Positions 50,712-58,604 of a DNA stretch of 64,000 bases are shown here, one piece after another; the stretch's first letter is position 1, and each line of letters opens with the position of its first letter. A model generated the notes under the pieces. That model saw nothing but the letters and a program-made list of their open reading frames with translations. It had not been told where the DNA came from and did not search any database. Origin of the DNA: Hyphomonadaceae bacterium (GTDB taxonomy: Bacteria; Pseudomonadota; Alphaproteobacteria; Caulobacterales; Aquidulcibacteraceae); the NCBI GenBank assembly GCA_016791425.1, contig JAEUMQ010000017.1:1-64000 (forward strand), read 5' to 3'. A program made the translations under genes and the position numbers.

Positions 50712-50750
50712 CCGAAAATAATCACCCAACTTTCGGACCATTTGCGGTCC
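50712..50750. repeat. Overlapping inverted repeats in the hpf-ptsN gap
   Basis: CCGAAA (50712-50717) pairs with TTTCGG (50731-50736), and GGACC (50735-50739) pairs with GGTCC (50746-50750). The two stems share bases and are mutually exclusive. They could be a small attenuator-like element or operator. Confidence 0.35.
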
Positions 50751-50781
50751 ATTCTTTCAGAATCAGGCCCGATCCCTGGTT

Positions 50782-51387
50782 CTATGTGCGCGCCGGGTCC
50801 ACCCAGCCGATATTTCCGTCCGGCCGCCGGTAGACCATGCCCAACCCGCCGTGCGCCGCGTTGCGAAAGAGCAGGGCCGGCGCATCGGTCAGATCCAGCT
50901 GCATGACCGCCGTGGACACGCTCATCGTCCGCACCTGGACCTGGGTTTCGGCGATGACGAGCGGAGCTTCGCCCCCATCGCCGTTGACGGCCCCGGCCTC
51001 GGCCTCCGGAAGAGGAGCATCCTCCTCTTCCGCGAGCGGGGCGAGCACATACGCCGCCGCAGCCTCGGCGGGAAGGGGGGCTTTGTTGTCCGCGTGGTGA
51101 TTTCGCAGTCGCCGCTTGTAGCGCCGGACCCGCTTCTCCAGCTTGGCGAGAGCGTCCGAGAAGGCGGCGTGCGCGTCAACTCCATGCCCTTGAGTTTGCA
51201 GGGCTATTCCAGAATCCAGATGGAGCGCGCAATCGACATCGAAGCCGACTGAGTTCTTGCCCACCGTCACCGTCGCGTCGCTCGCGCGGTTGAAGAATTT
51301 GAGGATCTGCCCGTTGAGCTCGTCCGAGATCCGGGTCCGCAGGGCCTCGCCGACATCCACCTGCCGGCCGGCGACTTGCACGCGCAT
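50782..51387 (-). CDS. hpf: Ribosome hibernation promoting factor, long form
   Basis: 201 aa. The N-terminal HPF/YfiA domain (residues about 1-105: MRVQVAGRQVDVGEALR, then LRNHHADNK) binds the 30S decoding region. An acidic linker follows, then a C-terminal dimerisation domain (about 150-200: ALLFRNAAHGGLGMVYRRPDG) that joins two ribosomes into 100S particles. It is divergent from asd. The 262-base intergenic region contains a 16-bp palindrome CGGGCCCGCGGGCCCG (51411-51426) just upstream of hpf. Confidence 0.95.
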   Translation of the reverse strand: MRVQVAGRQVDVGEALRTRISDELNGQILKFFNRASDATVTVGKNSVGFDVDCALHLDSGIALQTQGHGVDAHAAFSDALAKLEKRVRRYKRRLRNHHADNKAPLPAEAAAAYVLAPLAEEEDAPLPEAEAGAVNGDGGEAPLVIAETQVQVRTMSVSTAVMQLDLTDAPALLFRNAAHGGLGMVYRRPDGNIGWVDPART

Positions 51388-51649
51388 CAGCGCCTCCTGG
51401 GCTGCGGCGGCGGGCCCGCGGGCCCGTTTGGAACCGCCAGCTATAAGACAGCTAGGCGCCGCCCCCCTGGGGCGTCAATGCGCATGGCTAACGTCTTCCG
51501 CAGCTTGGGCATTTCCACAGCGGCCGGGGCGCCTTGCCGGGCGGGGATTCGAGCGGCCTTTCGCGCCGCGCGCATGGAAAAGCCGCCCCCGGACCTTTAT
51601 GTGACGGCTGCGTGTTCGCGAGCTTCGCGCCGCGCCTTCGGGGAAACCA

Positions 51650-52678
51650 ATGGATCTTAGAGTCGCCGTCGTCGGGGCCACGGGCAATGTGGGCCGCGAA
51701 ATGCTCTCCATCCTGGACGAGCGCCTGTTTCCGGCCGCCGAGGTCGCCGCCATCGCGTCCTCCAGCTCGATCGGCAAGGAGGTGAGCTTCGGCGAGCGCA
51801 CCCTCAAATGTAAGAACCTCGAGGACTTCGACTTCCGCGGCTACGACATCGTGCTGATGAGCGCCGGCGGCAAGGTCGCGAAGGAATGGGCGCCGCGGAT
51901 CGGGTCTCTCGGGCCCGTCGTGATCGACAATTCCTCCGCCTGGCGCATGGACCCGCGCGTGCCGCTCGTGGTGCCCGAAGTGAACCCCGACGCAATCGCC
52001 GGCTACGACAAGCTCAACATCGTCGCCAACCCGAACTGCTCGACCGCGCAATTGGTCGTGGCGTTGAAGCCGCTGCACGACGCCGCGAAGGTCAAGCGCG
52101 TCGTGGTGGCGACCTATCAATCCGTGTCCGGCGCCGGCAAGGAGGCGATGGAGGAGCTCTGGACCCAGACGCGCGGCATCTTCGTCTCTGATCCGCTCGT
52201 GAAGGAGAACTTCACCAAGCAGATCGCCTTCAACGTCATCCCGCACATCGATGTGTTCATGGAGGACGGCTACACAAAGGAAGAATGGAAGATGATGGCC
52301 GAGACGAAGAAGATCCTCGATCCGGCGATCAAGCTTACCGCGACCTGCGTGCGCGTGCCGGTGTTCGTCGGCCATTCCGAGGCGGTCAATGTCGAGTTCG
52401 AGAACCCGATCTCCGCGCAGGAGGCGCGCGAGCTCCTGCGCGAGGCGCCCGGGATCATGGTCGTCGATAAGCACGAGGACGAAGGCTACGTCACGCCGGT
52501 CGAATGCGTCGGCGAGTTCGCGACCTTCGTCTCGCGCATCCGCGAGGACGTGACGGTCGAGAACGGCCTTTCGTTCTGGTGCGTCAGCGACAACCTCCGC
52601 AAGGGCGCGGCCCTGAACGCCGTGCAGATCGCCGAGCTCATGCTCAACAAGGGCCTCCTGCGGCGTCTCGCGGCTTAG
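51650..52678 (+). CDS. asd: Aspartate-semialdehyde dehydrogenase
   Basis: 342 aa. NADP-binding start MDLRVAVVGATGNVGREML, then VVIDNSSAWRMDPRVPLVVPEVN, the catalytic cysteine in NPNCSTAQLV (about residue 127) and CVRVPVFVGHSEAVNVEF with the active-site histidine. It makes aspartate semialdehyde for lysine, threonine, methionine and diaminopimelate. Followed by rarD. Confidence 0.97.
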   Translation: MDLRVAVVGATGNVGREMLSILDERLFPAAEVAAIASSSSIGKEVSFGERTLKCKNLEDFDFRGYDIVLMSAGGKVAKEWAPRIGSLGPVVIDNSSAWRMDPRVPLVVPEVNPDAIAGYDKLNIVANPNCSTAQLVVALKPLHDAAKVKRVVVATYQSVSGAGKEAMEELWTQTRGIFVSDPLVKENFTKQIAFNVIPHIDVFMEDGYTKEEWKMMAETKKILDPAIKLTATCVRVPVFVGHSEAVNVEFENPISAQEARELLREAPGIMVVDKHEDEGYVTPVECVGEFATFVSRIREDVTVENGLSFWCVSDNLRKGAALNAVQIAELMLNKGLLRRLAA

Positions 52679-52706
52679 CATCTCGCCTGAAGTCGTTCCG
52701 GGCGCG

Positions 52707-53627
52707 ATGACCCTTCCTCCGTACACGCCCGAAGAGACCCGCGCGGGCCTCATCGCCGGCATCAGCGCCTACCTGATCTGGGGGCTGCTGCCGCTTTACC
52801 TGAAGCTCGTCGGCTTCGCCGATCCCATGGAGGTGCTGGCCCAGCGCATCTTGTGGAGCGTGCCGACGCTGATCATCGGCATCGCCTTGCTGAGCGGCGT
52901 GGTCGGCGGCCTGCGCGAGATGCGCGCGGCCCTGCGGCCGCGCCTGCTCGGCGCGTTGACGCTTTCGGCGATCTTCATCTTCTTCAATTGGGCGATCTAT
53001 GTCTGGGCCGTCGCCAACGACCGCGTGCTCGACGCCGCGCTCGCCTACTTCCTCGCCCCGCTCGTGCAGGTCGCCATCGGCGTCGTCTTCTACAAGGAGC
53101 GCTTGAGCGCGCCGCAATGGGCCGCGCTGGCGTTCGCGACCGTGGGCGTCGTCGTGCAGGGCGTTGCGCTCGGCGCCGCGCCGTGGATCTCGCTCGCGCT
53201 CTGCGCCACCTGGTGCGCGTATACGGTGGTGCGCAAGCGCGCGCCGGTGCCCGCCGCGACCGGGCTCTTCTTCGAGACGGTCATTCTCGTGCCGCCGGCG
53301 ATCGGCCTGCTTCTTTGGCTGGGCGCGCGCGGCGCGCTCACCTTCGGCGACGGATTGACGCCTGCGCTTCTCTTCGTGCTCGCCGGCCCCGCGACCGCGA
53401 TACCGCTCGCGCTCTTCTCGTTTGGCGCGCGGCGTCTGCCGTTCGCCACCATCGGGCTCCTGCAATACATCGCGCCGAGCCTGCAATTCCTGATCGGGAT
53501 GGCCTATGGCGAGCACATGAATGCGCTGCGCGCGGGCAGCTTTGCGCTCATCTGGGTTGGTCTGGCGCTTTTCTCATATGATGTGTGGCGTCGGGAAAGA
53601 CGCGCGCGCGCCGCGCTGCAAGCATGA
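52707..53627 (+). CDS. rarD: EamA-family permease RarD
   Basis: 306 aa, 10 membrane helices in two EamA repeats. It begins GLIAGISAYLIWGLLPLYLKLV, a typical RarD signature. RarD proteins are predicted drug/metabolite exporters related to chloramphenicol sensitivity; physiological substrate unknown. It is 28 bases after asd. The last 80 bases overlap the 3' end of the convergent GT87 gene, an unusually long convergent overlap. Confidence 0.9.
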   Translation: MTLPPYTPEETRAGLIAGISAYLIWGLLPLYLKLVGFADPMEVLAQRILWSVPTLIIGIALLSGVVGGLREMRAALRPRLLGALTLSAIFIFFNWAIYVWAVANDRVLDAALAYFLAPLVQVAIGVVFYKERLSAPQWAALAFATVGVVVQGVALGAAPWISLALCATWCAYTVVRKRAPVPAATGLFFETVILVPPAIGLLLWLGARGALTFGDGLTPALLFVLAGPATAIPLALFSFGARRLPFATIGLLQYIAPSLQFLIGMAYGEHMNALRAGSFALIWVGLALFSYDVWRRERRARAALQA

Positions 53628-54723
53628 GGCAGCCCCACGCCGCGACCGGACAGATCGGCAGCGGCGCAACCTTTCCGATCGCGAGGCTGAGCGCGCCGGC
53701 GATCCACGCGAAGGCGAGCCACAGCGCTTCGCGCGGGCTAGCCCGCCGATAGAGGGCGCCGACCGCGATGATGAGCAGCGTCTGGTCGTAGAAGAAGAGA
53801 TAGGGCGAAACGAGCAGCGTCGCCGCCGCGAACGCCGCCGCCGACGCCTCAGCGTCCTTGCCCCGCCAGATCGCGATCGCGATCCCCGTCGCGGCTGCCG
53901 CGCTGATGAGGTGCAGTGTCAGCGCCAGCGAAGCGGGTGCGCCGAACCCGCGCAGGCTCGCATAGAGGCTCGCGAAGGTGTCCGCCGGCGCCAGTCCACG
54001 CTCTACGGCGCTCAGGCCCTCGCGCATCGCGTCGATGAAGTGCGGTAAAAGCCCGAACCCGAACAGCCATCCAGCGACGAGCGTGAGCGCGAGCACGACC
54101 GCCGTTGCGCTCGCGAACGCGCGCCAGCGCCCTTGCACGGCGAGCATGATCGGCCAGAGCACGCCGAGATGCGGCTTGATCGCCATGAGGCCGATGCACG
54201 CGCCTGCCGCGAGCGGCCGCCGGTCCAGCCAGATGAGCGCAAGCATCGCGAGCCCGGCCAGCACGAGCCCCGTCTGCACGCTGCCGATATGCAGAAGCGC
54301 CGTTGGCAGCGCCGCCGCGAAAAGCAGGTCGCGCGGATCAGGCGCCGCCTTGCGCGCCGCATGGAGATAGAGCCCGCCGCTGAGCGCCAGGAAGACGAGC
54401 GCCGCCGCAGGGAAGGGCAGCGCGGCCAGCGGCGCGACGAAGAGCAGGAACATCGGCGCGTGCCGCCATGGGAAGACGACATTGAGCCCGGGGAACGCCC
54501 CGTTCTGCACTGTCGAGATCGCGGCGATCGAGTACGCTTCCTCCGCGTGGCCCTCTAGCGCGAGCCGGCCCGCGCTCCAGAACGCGAGGAAGTCGCCGAA
54601 CACCGGCAGCCCGTTCGCCAGCAGCAGGCCATGTGCGCCGAGCAATTGCAGCGCCATCGCGCCGATCGTCGCGCCCGCGACCGCGAGTGCGATTTGCCTG
54701 AGCCGCTCTCGCTTCAGAGGCAT
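53548..54723 (-). CDS. GT87/DUF2029-family polytopic glycosyltransferase-like protein
   Basis: 391 aa, about 10 membrane helices. GT87-type features: DFLAFWSAGRLALEGHAEEAYS (a luminal Asp-containing motif near residue 43), FPWRHAPMFLLFVAPLAALPF and KPHLGVLWPIML. GT87 enzymes transfer mannose or arabinose from polyprenyl-phosphate-sugar donors in the periplasm. With the polyprenyl-phosphate-arabinose gene set in this window this is a plausible user of that donor, but it is 14 kb away. ATG 54723; the start overlaps the stop of the beta-lactamase-like gene. Confidence 0.75.
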   Translation of the reverse strand: MPLKRERLRQIALAVAGATIGAMALQLLGAHGLLLANGLPVFGDFLAFWSAGRLALEGHAEEAYSIAAISTVQNGAFPGLNVVFPWRHAPMFLLFVAPLAALPFPAAALVFLALSGGLYLHAARKAAPDPRDLLFAAALPTALLHIGSVQTGLVLAGLAMLALIWLDRRPLAAGACIGLMAIKPHLGVLWPIMLAVQGRWRAFASATAVVLALTLVAGWLFGFGLLPHFIDAMREGLSAVERGLAPADTFASLYASLRGFGAPASLALTLHLISAAAATGIAIAIWRGKDAEASAAAFAAATLLVSPYLFFYDQTLLIIAVGALYRRASPREALWLAFAWIAGALSLAIGKVAPLPICPVAAWGCLMLAARRARVFPDATHHMRKAPDQPR

Positions 54724-55832
54724 TCGTAGAGCGCGCCGATGAGCGTGAGCGCGCGCGGATCGCCCATGAGGTTGGGCGAGTGCTTGTTCATCACGTAGCC
54801 GCCCGCGACGCGCGCGGCGGGATCTGCGAACCCGCACGAGCCGCCGCGTCCGGAATGCCCGAGCGCGTTCGGGTCGGGGCCATAATAGAGATTGGAATTG
54901 CCGAGCACGCCCGCGCGCCAGTCGAGCGCGAACGGCAGCACCAGATCGGGGCCGAGATAACGCCGTTCGACCAGCTTGTCGAAAGCGCGCGGGGAGAGCA
55001 CGTCTCCGCCGCGCTGGACATAGATGTCATAGAGCTGCGCGACCGCGAGCGCCGTGCCGAAGCCGTTCGCCGAGGGAATCTCTACGCGTCGGTAAAGCGG
55101 TGAGCGTCCGTCGGGCGCCGCCCACTTGGTCAGGAACGCCGCGCGCTTGATGTCGTCGATCTCGCCGAAATCAGGAATGCGCGAAGGCAGCGTCTGCTCG
55201 CTGACGCGCGCGTCGTGTTCTTCCGGCAGGCCGATCCAGAAGTCTATGCCGCGCGGCGCGCAGATGTCCTCGCGCAGGATCACGCCGAGCGTGCGTCCCG
55301 CGACCCGCCGCACGATCTCGCCCGCGATATAGCCCCAGGTAACGGGATGGTAGCCGGACGCGCTCCCTGGCGGCCACATGGGCTGAAGCGCCGCGATCGC
55401 GGCCGCACACGCGTCGTGATCGAGCCAAAGCAACGGATCGATCGGATCGGGAAACCCCGGAACGCCGGCCTGATGCGCCAGCGCCTGCGCGATCGTCACG
55501 CGGCCCTTTCCGTGTGCGGAGAAAGCCGGCCACACCGACGCGACCGGCGCCTCCAGATCAAGCCCATGCGTGTCCTGCAGCGAAGCCGCGACGATCGCCG
55601 CGATCGCCTTGGTCGTGGAATGCACCGCCGTCAGCGTGTCGCGCGTGAAGGGGCGCGCGCGCTGCCGATCCGCGTGCCCGCCCCAGAGATTGACGACGAC
55701 TTCTCCGTCGCGGATGGCTGCGAAGCTTGCGCCGAGCTCCTCGCCTGCCGCGAAGCTGGCCGAGAGCGTCTCGCGCACGCGCTCGAACCCTGGCGCGACG
55801 AAGCCTTCGATTTGAGAGGAAGCCTCAGCCAT
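54714..55832 (-). CDS. Serine beta-lactamase-family hydrolase (class C/esterase type)
   Basis: 372 aa. SxxK catalytic motif STTK (about residue 72), the Tyr-x-x motif in SGYHPVTWGYIAGE, and HSGRGGSCGF near the C-terminus in place of the KTG triad, the esterase-like variant. No signal peptide is visible; such proteins include EstB-type esterases and penicillin-binding-like enzymes rather than true beta-lactamases. A DGEVVVNLWGGHADRQRARPFT strand is typical of this branch. ATG 55832. The 55841-56010 repeat lies upstream of it. Confidence 0.85.
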   Translation of the reverse strand: MAEASSQIEGFVAPGFERVRETLSASFAAGEELGASFAAIRDGEVVVNLWGGHADRQRARPFTRDTLTAVHSTTKAIAAIVAASLQDTHGLDLEAPVASVWPAFSAHGKGRVTIAQALAHQAGVPGFPDPIDPLLWLDHDACAAAIAALQPMWPPGSASGYHPVTWGYIAGEIVRRVAGRTLGVILREDICAPRGIDFWIGLPEEHDARVSEQTLPSRIPDFGEIDDIKRAAFLTKWAAPDGRSPLYRRVEIPSANGFGTALAVAQLYDIYVQRGGDVLSPRAFDKLVERRYLGPDLVLPFALDWRAGVLGNSNLYYGPDPNALGHSGRGGSCGFADPAARVAGGYVMNKHSPNLMGDPRALTLIGALYECL

Positions 55833-55840
55833 TGCAGCGT

Positions 55841-56010
55841 CTCCCCCTCTCCCCTTCAGGGGAGAGGGTGGGGTGAGGGGTGGTCTCACGCTCCAAGGGC
55901 GGAAACTCTGAGCGAACGGCCGCGCGCGGCGCCGGCGTTGCGATCATTGCAAGGTTTGCGGTTGTCGCCACCCCTCACCCCTGCCCCTCTCCCCTGAAGG
56001 GGAGAAGGGG
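55841..56010. repeat. Paired GC-rich inverted repeat, copy 8
   Basis: Arms at about 55841-55882 and 55968-56010 with CTCCCCTTCAGGGGAG and CTCCCCTGAAGGGGAG cores. It lies between the beta-lactamase-like and zeta-toxin-like genes, 9 bases from the beta-lactamase-like start. Confidence 0.85.
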
Positions 56011-56028
56011 CGCTAATCCTGTAAGGGC

Positions 56029-56688
56029 CTAGCTTTCGAACGCGTCGATGAGGTCGCGCAGGCCCGTCTTCAGCGCCGGCTCGGTCTGCGCGTCGTCGAG
56101 GATCGTGCGCACTTCGTCCGACACGTAATAGCGTTGCGGATTGGCCTCCACGAGCAGCGTCGGCGGCCCGCCGGTGCGCGAATTGTCCCACATGGAGAAA
56201 TAGTCCGCCTCCGGAGCGAACCATTTGAGCTGCAGGAGCGAGCGCCCGTAGCGCTCCACGATCTTCGCCGGATCGACGCGGTGCCCGTCCTGCTTCACCC
56301 GCTGCTCAACGCGCGCCACGTTGAGCTCGGCGCGGCGCAGGATCACGAAGCAAAGGCCGAAATAGTAATTCTTCTGCTTCGCCTCGATCACGCTCGGGCG
56401 GAACTTCGCGGTCGCGAGCACGGTCTCCACCGCAAGCGGCTTGCCTTCTCCGATGAGCGCGTGCGCCTGGGTGTCGCTTTTGGTCGCCGCTTCGCGCGCG
56501 ATCTCGTCGGGGCCCGCGCCGGGGCGGGCGATGCGGATCTCCCGCGCGATCGCGTCGGGATTGACCATCGCCAGCTCGTGCGGGCTTTCCGGCGTGCGCG
56601 AGAGGTTCGCGAAGATGTCGGTCGAAGCGAAGGTGCTCTTGCCGGAGCCGTTGGGGCCGCCGATGAGCCAGAACCAGGAGCGCGACAT
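56029..56688 (-). CDS. Zeta-toxin-like P-loop kinase
   Basis: 219 aa. It begins with Walker A in WLIGGPNGSGKSTFAST (about residues 7-23), and AVETVLATAKFR (about 86-97) matches the zeta-toxin/UDP-GlcNAc kinase-like family, which phosphorylates a metabolite at the 3' position. The family is very often annotated in alphaproteobacteria without a proven toxic role. It is coupled to the upstream Pro/Ala-rich gene, 2 bases apart. Whether it is a toxin or a housekeeping kinase is unknown. Confidence 0.78.
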   Translation of the reverse strand: MSRSWFWLIGGPNGSGKSTFASTDIFANLSRTPESPHELAMVNPDAIAREIRIARPGAGPDEIAREAATKSDTQAHALIGEGKPLAVETVLATAKFRPSVIEAKQKNYYFGLCFVILRRAELNVARVEQRVKQDGHRVDPAKIVERYGRSLLQLKWFAPEADYFSMWDNSRTGGPPTLLVEANPQRYYVSDEVRTILDDAQTEPALKTGLRDLIDAFES

Positions 56689-56690
56689 GG

Positions 56691-57377
56691 TCAGGGTTTC
56701 CGGGCCGCTTTAACGGGCGGCCGTTTCGCGACGGGCGTCGCATTCGCGGTCTTTGCGGCCGGCGCTGCAGGCGCAGTCTTTGGCGCGGGCGCTGGCGGCG
56801 CCTTCGCCGGGGCCTTGGCGACGGGCGCCGGCGGCTTTGCAGCGACCTTCGCGACGACTGGGGCGGCAGGCTTGCCGGCCGGTGGGACGGCGGCGGCTTT
56901 CACCGGAGTGGGCGAGGAGGTTTTTGCCGGATTGGACGGCGCGGCCTTCGCGGTGGGGAGCGCGGGGGCCGGCTTGATCGGCGCCGGCGTCGCGGCCTTG
57001 ACCGGCGCTTTCACCGGCGCCGGGGCTGGCTTCGGAGGCGCGGCCTTGGCGACGGCCACAGGCGCGGGCGGCTCGGCCTTCGGCTTTTCGGGCGCCTTCA
57101 CCGGCTGGGGCTTGGGCGCCGCCTTGGCGGCGGGAGGCGCCGCCGGCGCCGCCGCCGCGACCGCGACGACAATCGGAGCCGCTGGTGGCGCGGGCTCTTT
57201 CCTCACGGCCGGCGTTGGGGGCGGGGGCGCCTTGGCGCCCGCGCGACGGGGCCCGTCCCCGACAGGCGCGACGCCCGTGGCGATCGCCCGCCCGACGGCC
57301 AGGCGCGCTGCGGCGGCGAATGCCTCGCCCATGAGCGCCGCCACTTCGCTGGGCGCGCTGGTACGGGTCCGGGACAT
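56691..57377 (-). CDS. Pro/Ala/Lys-rich protein, histone-H1-like tail, partner of the zeta-like kinase
   Basis: 228 aa. Residues 1-33 (SRTRTSAPSEVAALMGEAFA...) form an amphipathic helix-like start; the remainder is a repetitive PAKAAPKPA-type, positively charged low-complexity sequence (APKPQPVKAPEKP, TPVAKRPPVKAARKP at the end), resembling histone H1 or AlgP-type tails. Its strong GAGGAGGCAAGAGGAGG site is 4-20 bases upstream. It ends 2 bases before the zeta-like kinase gene, so the two are co-translated. No family recognised. A role as antitoxin, nucleic-acid binder or scaffold is speculation. Confidence 0.6.
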   Translation of the reverse strand: MSRTRTSAPSEVAALMGEAFAAAARLAVGRAIATGVAPVGDGPRRAGAKAPPPPTPAVRKEPAPPAAPIVVAVAAAAPAAPPAAKAAPKPQPVKAPEKPKAEPPAPVAVAKAAPPKPAPAPVKAPVKAATPAPIKPAPALPTAKAAPSNPAKTSSPTPVKAAAVPPAGKPAAPVVAKVAAKPPAPVAKAPAKAPPAPAPKTAPAAPAAKTANATPVAKRPPVKAARKP

Positions 57378-57465
57378 TGGCCTCCTCTTGCCTCCTCGCC
57401 GTTTGGCGACGGAGGGCGCTACCTCGTCTTCAAATATATAGACCCGTTCCCGGTTTGTTTGAACT

Positions 57466-57524
57466 AGGCGGATCGCCGCTCCTTTAGAGCCTAAGTCCAC
57501 GCGAAGTGGTAGACCGATCCGCCT
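57466..57524. repeat. Long inverted repeat forming a possible three-way junction
   Basis: AGGCGGATCG (57466-57475) and CGATCCGCCT (57515-57524) are exact 10-bp complements. The enclosed loop carries two further small hairpins, TTAG-AGC-CTAA and CCAC-GCGAA-GTGG, predicting a branched RNA or cruciform DNA. It starts 4 bases after the mesaconyl-CoA hydratase stop and lies upstream of the Pro/Ala-rich gene. No T-run, so not a standard terminator. Confidence 0.6.
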
Positions 57525-57528
57525 GATT

Positions 57529-58596
57529 TCAAGCTCGTTTCGGGATTGCCGCCCAGTAATCCAGGTCGAGGAGGACGCTCCCCTCGTACTCGCCCTGCGG
57601 ATTCTTCAGGGGAAAATCCCCGGCTGGCCGGTCCTGCAGGGCGACAAGCCGCAGGCGGAGCGCCCCGGCGCGCCCCAGATCGGCCTTCTCCAGGACTTCC
57701 GACCAGGCGGTGACGGTCCCGCCCGCGAACAGCGGGTTGACGTGCCGGCCGCCATTGATGGCGAGCACGAGGCTGGCGTTCGCGAGCCCGTTGAACGACA
57801 GCGCCCGCGCCAGCGAGATCACCACCCCGCCATAGACGAGGCGCCTGCCAAATCGGCTGTCCTTTTGGGCGAAGGCGTCGAAATGCACCTTGGCGCTGTT
57901 CTGGTAGAGCCGGGTGGCGAGCTGGTGCTCGGCCTCCTCCAGGGTGATCCCATCGCCGTGGTCGATCTTCTCGCCCACCTCGTAATCCTCGTAGAGGAAG
58001 GGATCGCCCGCCAGCGCGACATCGTACCCGGCGGGGAAGGCGAGCCCCTCGGGTAGGACGAGCGCCTCGGCCGCCACGGCCGCCTGCAGCGTGGGCGCCG
58101 CCTCTGCGGGCGCGGGCGCGGTCGCGTCCCGCTTGTTGACCATCACCCAGCGGGCGTACTCCAGCACCGTCTCGCCGGCCTGGTTGGTTCCCCGCGTGCG
58201 CACGTGCACCACGCCGGTCTTGCCGTTGGAATTCTGCTTAAGGCCGATGACTTCGCTGGCGGCGGCCAGCGTATCGCCGGGAAACACCGGCTCGAGGAAC
58301 CGCCCCTCGGCATAGCCCAGATTGGCTACCGCGTTGCGGGAGACGTCCGGCACGGTCTTGCCGAAGACGACGTGGAAGACGAGGAGGGGATCGATCGGCG
58401 CGCGCGGGAATCCGCAGGACGCCGCGAACGCGTCGCTGCAGAAGAGCGCGTGCCGGTCTCCGGTGAGCGCGATGTTGAGCGCGACGTCGCCTTCGGTGAT
58501 TGTCCGCGGCGTCGCGTGGCGGATGATCTGCCCGAGGCGGAAATCCTCGAAGAAGTTCCCTGCTTGCGATTTGGAGAGCTTCGGCGCGTCGGACAT
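57529..58596 (-). CDS. mch: Mesaconyl-CoA hydratase (MaoC-like)
   Basis: 355 aa double-hotdog (MaoC-type) enzyme. The sequence FFEDFRLGQIIRHATPRTI, then FHVVFGKTVPDVSRNAVANL and EVIGLKQNSNGKTGVVHVRT, matches Mch/Mcd of the ethylmalonyl-CoA pathway, which hydrates mesaconyl-CoA to beta-methylmalyl-CoA. The second hotdog (residues about 200-350) carries SFNGLANASLVL and FAGGTVTAWSEVL. ATG 58596. A CitE-like lyase gene 3.6 kb away could be the next step. Other ethylmalonyl-CoA genes (ecm, mcd, ccr) are not in the window. Confidence 0.88.
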   Translation of the reverse strand: MSDAPKLSKSQAGNFFEDFRLGQIIRHATPRTITEGDVALNIALTGDRHALFCSDAFAASCGFPRAPIDPLLVFHVVFGKTVPDVSRNAVANLGYAEGRFLEPVFPGDTLAAASEVIGLKQNSNGKTGVVHVRTRGTNQAGETVLEYARWVMVNKRDATAPAPAEAAPTLQAAVAAEALVLPEGLAFPAGYDVALAGDPFLYEDYEVGEKIDHGDGITLEEAEHQLATRLYQNSAKVHFDAFAQKDSRFGRRLVYGGVVISLARALSFNGLANASLVLAINGGRHVNPLFAGGTVTAWSEVLEKADLGRAGALRLRLVALQDRPAGDFPLKNPQGEYEGSVLLDLDYWAAIPKRA

Positions 58597-58604
58597 GGCC
58601 GGGC

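Noticed and set aside
54714..55832. True class C beta-lactamase
   Set aside because: The STTK motif is present but there is no visible signal peptide, and the C-terminal motif is HSG rather than KTG, pointing to the esterase-like branch.
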